A DNA stretch of 64,000 nucleotides from an uncultured Elusimicrobiales bacterium (GTDB lineage: Bacteria > Elusimicrobiota > Elusimicrobia > Elusimicrobiales > Elusimicrobiaceae), in the NCBI GenBank assembly GCA_934667625.1, contig CAKUMH010000008.1, positions 1-64,000 of the forward strand, in the 5' to 3' direction. Below, in pieces: positions 50,413 through 58,662 of the stretch. Position numbers and translations under genes: made by a program. The number at the start of each line of letters is the position of its first letter. Position 1 is the stretch's first letter. The notes under the pieces were generated by a model, which ran no database searches, was not told the DNA's origin, and worked only from the letters and a program-made list of their open reading frames with translations.

Positions 50413-51537
50413 TTATATGGTCTGCAACAGGGCCTGTGCCTCTTCGCGCGTTTTCACTTCGCCGTTCCACTGCGCTTTACGCACGCGGTCCAGCGCGCCC
50501 GAAATTTTCCGCCCGGCCAAACCAAAATCCTTCAGCTCCCGGCCACGAATCACACACGGCTCCAACGCCAGCGGGCTTAGCCCGGGCAGCACCGCGCGCA
50601 AAATTTCCTTCTGCAGCGGAGAAAGCCCCGTCAGCGGGCTCATCTTCTCCTGCGTCACGCGCCACGCGCCAAAAATCTCCTGCGAAAAGTCCTTCGGCAA
50701 ATGCAAGCTGCGCAAAAAAGTCTCCCCGCTGGACCCCAACAAGCACACCAAAATGCCCGTCCGCTCCACCACATCCTCACTGCGCAGCAGCGCATCGTTC
50801 CAGACAAGTCCCGGCCAGACAAACTTCAGCAAATCGTACTTTTCCATCAGCGCAAACATTTCTTTAATGCGCTTTTCTTTGAGCACCTTTAAAAATTCGC
50901 GGCAGAAACGCTCCCGTGTCAGTAGCAACGGGTATTCCTCCTTTACTGCCTCGCGTAAGAGGCGCTCCGTCTTGGGGGCAATCCTCCACCCAAACCGCCC
51001 GGCAAAGCGGGCAGCGCGGTACATGCGGGTGGGGTCGTCTAAAAAACTTTTGTCGTGTAAAATGCGAATCACGCCCGCATCAATATCCTTTTGGGCGCCA
51101 AACGGGTCCTGCGTTTTGCCAAAGGTTTCGGGCAAAATAGAAAAGCACCACGCATTGGTGGTAAAATCGCGGCGGAATAAATCGTCCTTAATATCTGGGG
51201 AAAACTCCACCTCCGGCAGAGAACCGGGATACGGATACGACTCTTTACGCGTGCGCACCATATCAAACTTAAGCCCGTCCGCCATGTTGACGCGGAACGT
51301 GCCAAACTGCGAAAATTTCCGCTTTCCTCCCCCCCAGTGCTTCACGCAAAATCCGGCCACGGATTCCTGGTTGCCGCTAAACGCCAAGTCAATATCCAAG
51401 GTATCGCGGTGCAGATAAAAATCGCGCACGGCACCGCCCACCACCCAAGCCTTGAGTCCTAATTTTTTGGCATACAAGCCGACGGAATAAAGCTGTTCTT
51501 TGTATTTACGGGGTATTGAAAGCGTTTTCTGCGTCAT
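50413..51537 (-). CDS. cca: CCA-adding tRNA nucleotidyltransferase / poly(A) polymerase family
   Basis: A 374-residue class II nucleotidyltransferase. The head domain has VVGGAVRDFYLHRDTLDIDL (GGAVRD and the DxD metal site), FRRDFTTNAWCF, and the neck has DPTRMYRAARFAGRFG. It adds or repairs the 3' CCA of tRNAs. The tRNA-Arg gene 750 bp away lacks an encoded CCA, which fits the need for this enzyme. There is no HD domain. Its ATG overlaps the stop of the CpXC gene by 4 bp. Confidence 0.9.
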   Translation of the reverse strand: MTQKTLSIPRKYKEQLYSVGLYAKKLGLKAWVVGGAVRDFYLHRDTLDIDLAFSGNQESVAGFCVKHWGGGKRKFSQFGTFRVNMADGLKFDMVRTRKESYPYPGSLPEVEFSPDIKDDLFRRDFTTNAWCFSILPETFGKTQDPFGAQKDIDAGVIRILHDKSFLDDPTRMYRAARFAGRFGWRIAPKTERLLREAVKEEYPLLLTRERFCREFLKVLKEKRIKEMFALMEKYDLLKFVWPGLVWNDALLRSEDVVERTGILVCLLGSSGETFLRSLHLPKDFSQEIFGAWRVTQEKMSPLTGLSPLQKEILRAVLPGLSPLALEPCVIRGRELKDFGLAGRKISGALDRVRKAQWNGEVKTREEAQALLQTI

Positions 51538-52175
51538 AGGATTAACGGCGGATTGGCCCCCTCCTCACTCATTCGGTCCATAAAGTTACGCAAAAGCTCG
51601 CTTTTAAGTCCGCTTTTGAGCACTTTACTCGCGGCAACCGCATATTCGTTTGCCGTTTCGTCTTTGGACGGGGCCGGAACGTAGAAAGGAAAATGATGTT
51701 CCCGTGCGTAAGACGGTTTCAAACGCGCCACGCGAAACCCCTGCGCGGCCGTGGCGGCGGCAATCGCTTCCGACTCAAACGACGCGGTCTCCTCCGCCTG
51801 TAAAATATTCTTGAGCGCCTCCAACCCAAACACAGACACGGGCGGATAATCCATTTTGAGCTGTTTTAAAAGGGTGTTTTTAATCAGCCGGTAATCCTCC
51901 TGCATGCGTTTGGCCAGTTCTGGCTCGCGTTCGCGGTCCTTCTCGGAAAACACAAACACCAACAGTTCGGCCGGGGCGTCAAAATAAATCAGTTCTCCGT
52001 CGTGATGAAAGAAAGTGCCGCATTCCGGGCACTTTACTAAATTGAGCTCTCCGCCCATAATGGCGGATTTCAAATCGGGATCTTGGTCACCGCTGACCAA
52101 AGACCAGTACTCCACATCAAAGGGTTCGCAATGGTTGGGGCAATGTGCGGCTGCCTCGTTTTTAATAGATTTCAT
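51534..52175 (-). CDS. CpXC-domain protein
   Basis: A 213-residue protein whose first half matches the CpXC domain (PF14353 by memory): HCPNHCEPFDVEYWSLVSGD, a second Cys pair in VKCPECGTFFHHDGELIYFD, and PAELLVFVFSEKDRE. The four Cys probably bind zinc. The second half is helical. Function of the domain is unknown. I use the ATG at 52175 and not an upstream in-frame codon at 52214, as the domain starts shortly after it. The start region CTACATTATATGTAG is an inverted repeat with a -10-like element (CATTAT) about 7 nt from the ATG, so it may be leaderless or repressor-controlled. Confidence 0.75.
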   Translation of the reverse strand: MKSIKNEAAAHCPNHCEPFDVEYWSLVSGDQDPDLKSAIMGGELNLVKCPECGTFFHHDGELIYFDAPAELLVFVFSEKDREREPELAKRMQEDYRLIKNTLLKQLKMDYPPVSVFGLEALKNILQAEETASFESEAIAAATAAQGFRVARLKPSYAREHHFPFYVPAPSKDETANEYAVAASKVLKSGLKSELLRNFMDRMSEEGANPPLIL

Positions 52176-52275
52176 ACTACATATAATGTAGCATAAAATC
52201 GGGAGGCGGTTCACAAAAGGGGTCTGCTAAAAAGGGTTAGTTTCGCCCGCGCCGTAGCGTGGCGGCAAAGTTTGC

Positions 52276-52281
52276 TACAAT
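52276..52281 (+). promoter_or_regulatory. Extended -10 box of tRNA-Arg
   Basis: TGC followed by TACAAT (52276-52281) lies 9 nt before the tRNA 5' end. It fits an extended -10 promoter; no convincing -35 box is seen. Confidence 0.5.
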
Positions 52282-52290
52282 ATAAATGTT

Positions 52291-52363
52291 GCCCCGTTAG
52301 CTCAACTGGATAGAGTACCGGTCTTCGGAACCGGTGATACGAGTTCAAATCTCGTGCGGGGCA
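52291..52363 (+). tRNA. tRNA-Arg (anticodon UCG)
   Basis: The cloverleaf folds by eye: acceptor stem GCCCCGT/GCGGGGC (one G-U pair), D stem GCTC/GAGT, anticodon stem CCGGT/ACCGG with the 7-nt loop CTTCGGA (anticodon TCG), and T stem ACGAG/CTCGT with the loop TTCAAAT. The discriminator base is A. The 3' CCA is not encoded. A T-run follows directly. It reads CGN arginine codons. Confidence 0.95.
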
Positions 52364-52460
52364 AATTTTTTCTTACTAAAACGGTTTGCTTCGTTGTTGC
52401 TCGTCCGGTCGGACAACTCCTCGCTCCCGCTCGGCCCCATATTCCACCCTACAAAAAATT

Positions 52461-52469
52461 TGCTAAAAT
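52461..52469 (+). promoter_or_regulatory. Extended -10 promoter of yebC-ruvC
   Basis: TGC followed by TAAAAT (52464-52469) lies 35 nt before the yebC ATG, and a normal AAGGAG site is present 7 nt before the ATG. This gene therefore has a conventional leader, unlike ruvA and tgt nearby. Confidence 0.5.
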
Positions 52470-52503
52470 AAAGGTATCTTAATTTGCAGTAAGGAGTATA
52501 CCT

Positions 52504-53265
52504 ATGGGTGGACATTCGCACTGGGCCGGTATTAAACACAAAAAGGCCCTCGTAGACGCCAAAAAAGGCAAAGTATTTACCAAAATTTTGAGAGAAATCA
52601 CCATCGCCGCTAAGATGAGCGGCGGTAACCCCGACCAGAACCCCCGCTTGCGCAAAGCTGTGGACGACGCACGCGCCGCCAACATGCCGTTTGATAACGT
52701 CAAACGCGCCATTATGAAAGGCACGGGCCAACTGCCCGGCGTGTCGTACGAAGAAATCACGTACGAAGGGTACGGTCCGGGCTCCGTGGCCGTCATTGTG
52801 GAATGCACCACGGACAACAAAAACAGAACTTTCTCGGAAATCCGCAAAATTTTCACCAGCCACGGCGGAAATACCGGCACGGCGGGCTGCGTGTCTTACA
52901 TGTTTAAAAACAAAGGCATGATTGTCGTTAAAAAAGAAGACATTTCCGAAGACGATTTGATGAACCTCGCCTTGGAAGCGGGCGCCGAAGACGTGCGCAC
53001 CGTGGGCGATGTGTACGAAGTCATCACCAACCCGGATATGAACGAGCTGGAAGCCGTCAAAAAAGCCATTGAAGCCAAAGGCGTTACGCCCGAATCGGCC
53101 GATTTGACCATGATTCCGGACACGGAAGTGTCTATTACCGACGAGCACACCGCCGAAACCCTAATGAATATGTTGGAAGCGTTGGATGATCACGACGACA
53201 CTAAAAACGTGTACGACAACTCCAACATTGACGAAGCCGTCATGGCCAAGCTGGAAGCCAAATAA
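52504..53265 (+). CDS. yebC: YebC/PmpR (TACO1) family protein
   Basis: A 253-residue YebC protein with the family signature GGHSHWAGIKHKKALVDAKK, RLRKAVDDARAANMPFDNVK, EGYGPGSVAVIVECTTDNKN and FTSHGGNTGTAGCVSYMF. Members act as DNA-binding regulators or help ribosomes through poly-proline stretches. It has a normal ribosome site and precedes ruvC by 8 bp, a widespread arrangement. Confidence 0.95.
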   Translation: MGGHSHWAGIKHKKALVDAKKGKVFTKILREITIAAKMSGGNPDQNPRLRKAVDDARAANMPFDNVKRAIMKGTGQLPGVSYEEITYEGYGPGSVAVIVECTTDNKNRTFSEIRKIFTSHGGNTGTAGCVSYMFKNKGMIVVKKEDISEDDLMNLALEAGAEDVRTVGDVYEVITNPDMNELEAVKKAIEAKGVTPESADLTMIPDTEVSITDEHTAETLMNMLEALDDHDDTKNVYDNSNIDEAVMAKLEAK

Positions 53266-53273
53266 GAGGCCGC

Positions 53274-53846
53274 TTGAACGACAAGACAACCACCGTTTTA
53301 GGTATAGACCCTGGTTTAGACAGAACGGGATGGGCAATCCTCACACGGAACGCCCGTTCCGTTTTGTCTTTACAGGCGTGCGGGCTTATCCACACGGGGG
53401 CCGAGCAAGAACTGCCCGACCGCTTGGACTATATCTTTAGCGAACTGCAAAAAATTTTGCGCACCTATGCGCCCGATCAAGTGGCCATGGAGCAAAACTT
53501 TTTTCTAAAGCGCGCCATTACCATGGCCAACACGGTGATGACGCGCGGCGTGATTATTTTGGCCTGCCACCAAGCGGGCAAACCCATTTCCTTTTATCCC
53601 CCCAAGCGCGTCAAAATGATTCTTTGCGGCACCGGTACGGCGGACAAAAAACAAGTCCAGCGTATGGTGCAGCTGACGCTTAACCTAAACAAAGCGCCCT
53701 CGCCGGACGACACGGCCGACGCCGTGGCTATTGGCATCTGCCATTTAAAAACGGCTCCGCTCAACCAAATGATAAACGTCAAAACCGCTTTTTTGGCCAA
53801 AATAAAAGCGGCACAGGCCGCTTTAAAAAAACCCGTCAAAAAATAG
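53274..53846 (+). CDS. ruvC: Holliday junction resolvase RuvC
   Basis: RuvC (190 residues) cuts Holliday junctions in recombination. The catalytic acidic residues are visible: LGIDPGLDRTGWA (first Asp), AMEQNFFLKRAI (Glu), and SPDDTADAVAIGICH (two Asp near residue 145). The start is a TTG at 53274 with AAGAGG upstream. Its stop lies 1 bp from the stop of the convergent pilin gene with no terminator between. ruvA and ruvB, usually directly downstream, come only after the inserted pilin cassette. Confidence 0.95.
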   Translation: MNDKTTTVLGIDPGLDRTGWAILTRNARSVLSLQACGLIHTGAEQELPDRLDYIFSELQKILRTYAPDQVAMEQNFFLKRAITMANTVMTRGVIILACHQAGKPISFYPPKRVKMILCGTGTADKKQVQRMVQLTLNLNKAPSPDDTADAVAIGICHLKTAPLNQMINVKTAFLAKIKAAQAALKKPVKK

Positions 53847-53847
53847 T

Positions 53848-54336
53848 TTACCGGGGCGCACTCCAATAATACATATATCCCTTGTCATTTTCGTATGGAA
53901 CACGGGTTCCCCGCCATTCTTTGTAGTAATCTCGGCAAACACTCTGTGCGGCATCATCCCCCTTTTTAGCCAGGCAAATCCACCACTTTTCCCCACTGGC
54001 GTATGCACCCTGAAATTCCAACGCTACGCGGCCGCTGGTGTTTGTCCCGAATTGGCAATACACAATAGCTTGGTTACTGTCATGACACGTAACTTGGGAT
54101 AACTCAAGGTCTAACATGCCGATATCGGTAGCAAAGGTCCCATTGGCCATGCGGTAAATTGTCTGGGCTTTGTCCAGTGCCTCCAGCTGGGCGAATTGGC
54201 CGGCGGCGCGGCTTTTTAAAACAGCTTTGTCGTATTGCGGCAAGGCCACCGCCGCCAAAATGCCGATAATCAGCACCACAACCAACAACTCAATGAGCGT
54301 AAACCCGCCTAAACGGCCCATAATAACGTTTTTCAT
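53848..54336 (-). CDS. PilE-like type IV pilin / pseudopilin A
   Basis: A 162-residue pilin with a short leader MKNVIMGRLGG cut before FTLIELLVVVLIIGILAAVA (Phe1, Glu5), then PQYDKAVLKSRAAGQFAQLE and a C-terminal domain with four Cys. The start ATG at 54336 has GGAAGG upstream. It lies antisense between ruvC and ruvA. The first 30 residues and the 5' leader are nearly the same as those of pilin B at 58663, but the C-terminal domains are unrelated. No pilus machinery of the PilB/PilC/PilQ type is nearby, so its system is elsewhere. Confidence 0.9.
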   Translation of the reverse strand: MKNVIMGRLGGFTLIELLVVVLIIGILAAVALPQYDKAVLKSRAAGQFAQLEALDKAQTIYRMANGTFATDIGMLDLELSQVTCHDSNQAIVYCQFGTNTSGRVALEFQGAYASGEKWWICLAKKGDDAAQSVCRDYYKEWRGTRVPYENDKGYMYYWSAPR

Positions 54337-54347
54337 AACAGCCTTCC

Positions 54348-54387
54348 TTTTTGATAAATTTTTCGTATACTCAAAATTTATCAAAAA
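54348..54387 (-). promoter_or_regulatory. Leader hairpin of pilin A
   Basis: TTTTTGATAAATTTT (54348-54362) and AAAATTTATCAAAAA (54373-54387) form a perfect 15-bp inverted repeat with a 10-nt loop, directly next to the ribosome site GGAAGG. The same structure at pilin B has a changed base pair (A-T replaced by C-G) kept complementary on both arms. Confidence 0.75.
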
Positions 54388-54467
54388 AAAAAACGATTAC
54401 AACCCTTTTATAGTTGACCGGCCAAAAAACAACCAAAAAATAAAAATTTTTCCAAAAAACACAAAGA

Positions 54468-54600
54468 GTCATGCTGGAATGCTTTAGTCCAGCATCTCTT
54501 CCTCTCTTTAAACAACGAGACCCTGAACTGGCGGCCCGCAGGGTTCCAGGATCTCGCCGTTCATCTATCAGGTCATTCTGAACTCGTTTCAGAATCTACC
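54468..54600. repeat. Three short palindromic repeats (GTCAT..CTG type)
   Basis: Copies: 54468-54498 (ATGCTGGA...TCCAGCAT), 54517-54555 (GAGACCCTG...CCAGGATCTC) and 54572-54600 (ATTCTGAA...TTCAGAAT). Each forms a hairpin of 7-9 bp, and they share the frame GTCAT-CTGrA...TyCAG-ATCT. A fourth copy lies at 59301-59332. They look like dispersed REP/MITE-like hairpins; origin unknown. Confidence 0.65.
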
Positions 54601-54687
54601 GTTTGTGTCTTTCCGTCGTTTGCCGTTTTTGTCCCGCCGTTTTCCCGTTGCCGTCCTCTTAGTTGCCCCCCTTCCTTCCCCCCAATA

Positions 54688-54696
54688 TGGTAAAAT
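54688..54696 (+). promoter_or_regulatory. Extended -10 box 6 nt before the ruvA ATG
   Basis: TGG followed by TAAAAT (54691-54696) is 6 nt before the ATG at 54703, without a ribosome site between. No -35 consensus is clear. It is nearly the same as the tgt promoter. Confidence 0.55.
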
Positions 54697-54702
54697 AAAC
54701 CT

Positions 54703-55314
54703 ATGATTGCGTATTTAAAAGGTGAAGTGTTGGAAGTGAAGGAAGACGGCGTCATCCTGCTCTGCGGGGGCATCGGGTACGAGGTTACCCTCGCGCACAG
54801 TTCCGCGCTGGAACTCACAGCAGGCACGCAGGCCGCCCTCTACATTGCCGAATCTATCTCCCCATACGACGGCACCATGCTCTACGGTTTTTTAAATAAA
54901 GAGGACAAAGCCCTTTGGCTCCTCTTCAAAACCGCCATTCCCAACACCGGGCCCAAAAAAGCGCTTGAATTTTTAAACAAAGCCCTCCGCTCGGTGGCGG
55001 ACTTTCACAACGCTATCTTAAAACGCGACCCCAAAATTTTGACGGGTATCTTCGGATTTACGTCCAAAACGGCGGAAAAACTCATTAATTCGCTCAAGGA
55101 TAAAATGGACGCCGTTACCGTGCAGGGCGAAAGCAAAATCAAGGTAATGGACGAAGCCCCGTACATGAGCGGCGTGCTGGAAGCCCTGTCCGCCCTGGGA
55201 TATTCGGCCGCGGAATCGCGCCGCGCCATGGAAAAACTATACGCCGAAGGCATTAATCCCAACGATAAAATTGAAAACATTATTAAAGAAGCCCTGCGGG
55301 TGTTAAAAAAATGA
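54703..55314 (+). CDS. ruvA: Holliday junction branch-migration protein RuvA
   Basis: RuvA (203 residues) binds Holliday junctions as a tetramer and loads RuvB. The OB-fold start MIAYLKGEVLEVKEDGVILL is canonical; helix-hairpin-helix motifs lie around FKTAIPNTGPKKALEFL and ILKRDPKILTGIFGFTSKTA, and the C-terminal domain III (SGVLEALSALGYSAAESRRA) contacts RuvB. It overlaps ruvB by 4 bp. Its own promoter suggests it became independent of ruvC after the pilin inserted between them. Confidence 0.95.
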   Translation: MIAYLKGEVLEVKEDGVILLCGGIGYEVTLAHSSALELTAGTQAALYIAESISPYDGTMLYGFLNKEDKALWLLFKTAIPNTGPKKALEFLNKALRSVADFHNAILKRDPKILTGIFGFTSKTAEKLINSLKDKMDAVTVQGESKIKVMDEAPYMSGVLEALSALGYSAAESRRAMEKLYAEGINPNDKIENIIKEALRVLKK

Positions 55315-56333
55315 GCAACCAAAACGAAATTTTAGACGTTACCCAACTGCCCGACGAATCCGCCGGGCTGGAAGCCGCCCTGCGCCCCGCCACCTTGGAC
55401 GAGTTTGTCGGCCAAGAGAAGCTGAAAGAAAATTTGCGCATTTTTATTGCGGCGGCCAAGTCGCGCAAAGAAGCGCTGGACCACTGCCTTTTTTATGCGC
55501 CCCCCGGCTTGGGCAAAACCACGCTCGCCAACATTTTGGCGCGCGAAATGGGCGTCAACATCAAGGTTACGTCCGGCCCCGTGCTGGCGCGCCCCGGCGA
55601 TTTGGCCGCCATGCTCACCACGGAACTCGCCAACGGGGACATCTTGTTTATTGACGAAATCCACCGTCTCAACCCCGCCGTGGAAGAAGCGCTCTACCCC
55701 GCCATGGAGGACTTTACCTTTTTTATCAACACCGGCAAGGGCGCCGGCTCCACCACCTTAAAACTGGCCGTGCCGCGCTTTACCCTGGTAGGCGCCACCA
55801 CGCGTTCCGGCCTGCTGACCGGCCCGCTGCGGGACCGTTTCGGCATCGTATTTAATTTAGGGTTTTACGAGGTACCCGAAATCACGGATATTTTGGAACG
55901 TTCCGCGCGCCTGCTTAACATTGAGGCGGACCGCGAAGGCCTTACCGAACTGGCCAAACGCTCCCGCGGCACGCCGCGTATTGCCAACCGCCTGCTCCGC
56001 CGCGCGCGCGATTTTGCGCAAGTCAAGGGGCAGGGCGTCATCACGCACGAAATCGCCACCACCGCCATGGACTCGCTGGACATTGACAGCGAAGGCCTGG
56101 ACAGCGTGGACAAGCGCATTTTGGAAGCACTTATTGACCGCTTTTCGGGCGGCCCGGTGGGCGTGGACAATTTGGCGATTGCCGTCTCCGAAGCGGTAGA
56201 CACATTAACCGACGTCATTGAGCCCTTTCTCATCAAGGCGGGTTTTATCGCCCGCACGCCGCGCGGGCGCGTCGCCACGCGCAAGGCCTACGAACATTTA
56301 GGCCGCAAACAACACGCCGATTTATTGTTCTGA
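55311..56333 (+). CDS. ruvB: Holliday junction helicase RuvB
   Basis: RuvB (340 residues) is the AAA+ motor of branch migration. Walker A is PPGLGKTTLANILA near residue 65, Walker B is ILFIDEIHRLNPAVEE near 115, sensor 1 is LVGATTRSGLLTGPLRDRF near 158, and the winged-helix end has GGPVGVDNLAIAVSE and RTPRGRVATRKAYEHL. Length is standard. It is translationally coupled to ruvA and followed after 1 bp by spoIID. Confidence 0.97.
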   Translation: MSNQNEILDVTQLPDESAGLEAALRPATLDEFVGQEKLKENLRIFIAAAKSRKEALDHCLFYAPPGLGKTTLANILAREMGVNIKVTSGPVLARPGDLAAMLTTELANGDILFIDEIHRLNPAVEEALYPAMEDFTFFINTGKGAGSTTLKLAVPRFTLVGATTRSGLLTGPLRDRFGIVFNLGFYEVPEITDILERSARLLNIEADREGLTELAKRSRGTPRIANRLLRRARDFAQVKGQGVITHEIATTAMDSLDIDSEGLDSVDKRILEALIDRFSGGPVGVDNLAIAVSEAVDTLTDVIEPFLIKAGFIARTPRGRVATRKAYEHLGRKQHADLLF

Positions 56334-56334
56334 T

Positions 56335-57579
56335 ATGAAGAAAACGCTTTGCCGTCTTTTGCTGTTTGTAAGCGCCGCCGGGCTGACGGCGTGCGCCGTG
56401 CCGTCTAAACGGCCGTCACCCGCCTACTCCCAAGCCCAGGGCCCGGTGCTTTCCGCCCCGCAAAGCGAAGAAGTCCGCCCGCCCGAACCGCCCGCGCAGG
56501 ACCCCAAAAACCAAGCGGCCTACAACGAAGCCACCGTGCGCATACTGCTGGCGGGGAAAAAAACCTCCGCCCTCATCAAGCACACCGGCAAGGTGTATGT
56601 ATACACGCTTAATTTAGATAAAAAATATAAAATTTCCGCCCCGGGCACGCTGGCCGTCAAAGCGTTGGGAAAAGGCAAAATCCAAGCCGGCACCCTGCAG
56701 GCCGCGCAGCCCATTATTTTGGAGCCGGCCATGGGCACGCTGCTGGAATGGAACAAAAATTTCTATTCGGGCAAAATCTTTCTCGTGCCTAACGGCGGCA
56801 CCTTTCATTTGGTTGAACACGCCCCGCTGGAAACGTATCTTTACGGCGTGCTCCCCTACGAAATGAACCACGCCTGGCCGCTGGAAGCGTTAAAGGCGCA
56901 GGCCGTGGCCGCACGCACCTACACGGTCAAAACGCTGGAAAACGTCAAAAACAAAAATTTTGACGTATATTCCGACGTCCGCAGCCAAATGTATAAAGGC
57001 GGCGGCAAGCAGTACGAAAACGTCAAAAAAGCTGTGGATTCCACCCGCGGCGAAGTGCTGGAATTTGAAGGCAAACTCTTTTTTACCTATTACCACGCCA
57101 ACTGCGGCGGCGGCACGGACGACGTGCGCAGCTGGAATCCCGGCGCCACGTCCATTAAGCCGCTTTCGGGCGCCGCCTGCAAAACGGACAAGCACTCCAA
57201 AACCTATTCGTGGCAGATGAACGTCTCCCGCACACGCGTGGAAAATTACGCCAAGGCCATCGGCCTTCCCGGCGAGCTGAAAAGTATCAAAATTACGCGC
57301 CGCACCGACACGGGCCGCGCCACCAACTTACAGCTCCGCACCGCCAAGGGCAGCAAAACCGTCCCGTGCGGGCGCTTCCGCCTGGCCACGGGCATCCGCA
57401 GCTGCAAAATTACCAAGCTGTCCTTGCAAAAAAATGCCGTCCATTTTGAAGGCCGCGGCTTCGGCCACGGAATTGGCATGTGCCAAGACGGGGCACACGG
57501 CATGGCCAAGGACGGAAAGAACTACCAGAAGATTTTAAAAAATTACTATCCGGGAGCCAAAATTGTAAAGCTCCCCTAA
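56335..57579 (+). CDS. spoIID: SpoIID/LytB-domain lipoprotein
   Basis: A 414-residue exported protein. The N-terminus has a lipobox (LLLFVSAAGLTAC, Cys near residue 21), so it should be a lipoprotein. The SpoIID domain follows at about residues 160-410: YLYGVLPYEMNHAWPLEALK with the family Glu, AQAVAARTYT, FFTYYHANCGGGTDD and GRGFGHGIGMCQDGAHGMA at the end. SpoIID enzymes cut peptidoglycan glycan strands lacking stem peptides, or enhance amidases. This organism shows no spore genes, so a role in cell-wall remodelling is likely. It is between ruvB and queA in one operon. Confidence 0.88.
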   Translation: MKKTLCRLLLFVSAAGLTACAVPSKRPSPAYSQAQGPVLSAPQSEEVRPPEPPAQDPKNQAAYNEATVRILLAGKKTSALIKHTGKVYVYTLNLDKKYKISAPGTLAVKALGKGKIQAGTLQAAQPIILEPAMGTLLEWNKNFYSGKIFLVPNGGTFHLVEHAPLETYLYGVLPYEMNHAWPLEALKAQAVAARTYTVKTLENVKNKNFDVYSDVRSQMYKGGGKQYENVKKAVDSTRGEVLEFEGKLFFTYYHANCGGGTDDVRSWNPGATSIKPLSGAACKTDKHSKTYSWQMNVSRTRVENYAKAIGLPGELKSIKITRRTDTGRATNLQLRTAKGSKTVPCGRFRLATGIRSCKITKLSLQKNAVHFEGRGFGHGIGMCQDGAHGMAKDGKNYQKILKNYYPGAKIVKLP

Positions 57580-57590
57580 AGGAACCCAAT

Positions 57591-58628
57591 ATGGCATTTG
57601 AACGCTTTAAAAAATTAGATTTAGACCCCTTAATCGCCAAACAGCCCGCCACGCCGAGAGACAGCTCGCGCCAAATGGTGCTCCACCGCGATACGCACAC
57701 CATAGAGCACCGTATCTTCCGGGATATCCACGAATACTTCAACCCCGGGGATGCGCTGGTCATCAACAACACCAAGGTCTTTCCCGCCAAGCTTTTTGCC
57801 CATAAACCGACGGGCGGCAAGGTGGAAGTGCTGTTGGTGCGCCCGATGCAAAAACCCAATGTATGGGCGGTTTTAACGCGCGACTACAAAGAAGGGCTCT
57901 CCTTGGACTTTGGCGCCGGCCTGTGTGCCAACGTCTTGGGGAAAACAGACAACAACGAAGCCATTTTGGAATTTAACGAACCGGACATTCTGCCCTTTTG
58001 CAACGCGCACGGCCTTATGCCGCTGCCGCAATATATTGAAAAGGCCCGCAAGCATAGCGGCCTTACCCCCAGCATAGAAACAGACAAGGAGCGCTACCAA
58101 ACCGTCTACGCCAAGTACGACGGCTCCATCGCCGCTCCGACGGCGGGCTTCCACTTTACGCCGGAACTCTTACAAAAATTAAAAGATAAAGGTGTGCATA
58201 TTTGCTACATTACCCTGCACGTCGGCTGGGGCACGTTCAAGCCCTTGCGGGGCGAGCCCGAACAGCACCACATGCTGGCGGAACTCGGCGAAGTATCGCC
58301 CGAAACCGCCGCCACGCTAAACGCCGTACGCCAAGCGGGCAAGCGTGTGTTTTCGTGCGGCACCACCAGCACGCGCACGCTGGAAAGCTTTACGGACGAA
58401 AATCACGTTACGCACCCGGGCAAAAAATGGACGGATTTGTTTATTTATCCGGGTTACAAGTTCAAGGCCATAGACTGCCTGATTACCAACTTTCACTTCC
58501 CGGACTCCACCCCCCTGTGCATGACGTCCGCCTTCGCCGGAGAGGATTTTATTTACGAGGCCTACCTGCAAGCGGTGGAAAAGAAATACCGTTTCTATTC
58601 CTTTGGCGACAGTATGATGATTTTGTAA
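57591..58628 (+). CDS. queA: S-adenosylmethionine:tRNA ribosyltransferase-isomerase
   Basis: QueA (345 residues) makes epoxyqueuosine in tRNA by moving the ribosyl part of S-adenosylmethionine. Family motifs: SSRQMVLHRDTHTIEHRIFR, GDALVINNTKVFPAKLFAHK, VEVLLVRPM, RYQTVYAKYDGSIAAPTAGF, HVGWGTFKPL, SCGTTSTRTLES and NFHFPDSTPLCMTSAFAG. I start at the ATG 57591, with AAGGA upstream; the frame is open further upstream into spoIID but without similarity. It is followed by a bidirectional terminator and then by the inserted pilin B, so it is separated from its usual partner tgt. Confidence 0.95.
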   Translation: MAFERFKKLDLDPLIAKQPATPRDSSRQMVLHRDTHTIEHRIFRDIHEYFNPGDALVINNTKVFPAKLFAHKPTGGKVEVLLVRPMQKPNVWAVLTRDYKEGLSLDFGAGLCANVLGKTDNNEAILEFNEPDILPFCNAHGLMPLPQYIEKARKHSGLTPSIETDKERYQTVYAKYDGSIAAPTAGFHFTPELLQKLKDKGVHICYITLHVGWGTFKPLRGEPEQHHMLAELGEVSPETAATLNAVRQAGKRVFSCGTTSTRTLESFTDENHVTHPGKKWTDLFIYPGYKFKAIDCLITNFHFPDSTPLCMTSAFAGEDFIYEAYLQAVEKKYRFYSFGDSMMIL

Positions 58629-58656
58629 AAAACGGGGCTCTTGGGCCCCGTTTTTT
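58627..58656. terminator. Bidirectional terminator between queA and pilin B
   Basis: AAAAAACGGGGC (58627-58638) and GCCCCGTTTTTT (58645-58656) form a perfect 12-bp stem with a 6-nt loop and T-runs on both strands. It begins at the queA stop codon and ends 7 bp before the pilin B stop, so it serves both genes. Confidence 0.92.
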
Positions 58657-58662
58657 ATTCTC

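Larger units (their letters stand above)
54337..54702. other. Intergenic block between pilin A and ruvA (pilin leader, hairpin repeats, ruvA promoter)
   Basis: This 366-bp stretch has no gene. Next to the pilin lies its leader with a 15-bp hairpin (54348-54387). A block from about 54388 to 54450 matches the pilin B upstream region, including ACGATTACAACCCTTTT and A-rich runs. Three short hairpin repeats (54468-54498, 54517-54555 and 54572-54600) follow, then a C/T-rich stretch and the ruvA -10 box. Confidence 0.7.

Noticed and set aside
52345..53148. A 267-codon open frame on the minus strand over yebC
   Set aside because: It is antisense to yebC, which has clear family motifs and a ribosome site; the translation is low-complexity (Phe, His, Gly, Val) and starts are unsupported.
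54337..54450. A sigma54 promoter for the pilin genes
   Set aside because: TTTGGCCGG and TTTGGCTGG upstream look like a -24 element, but no GC follows at the required distance (GG-N10-GC), in either copy.
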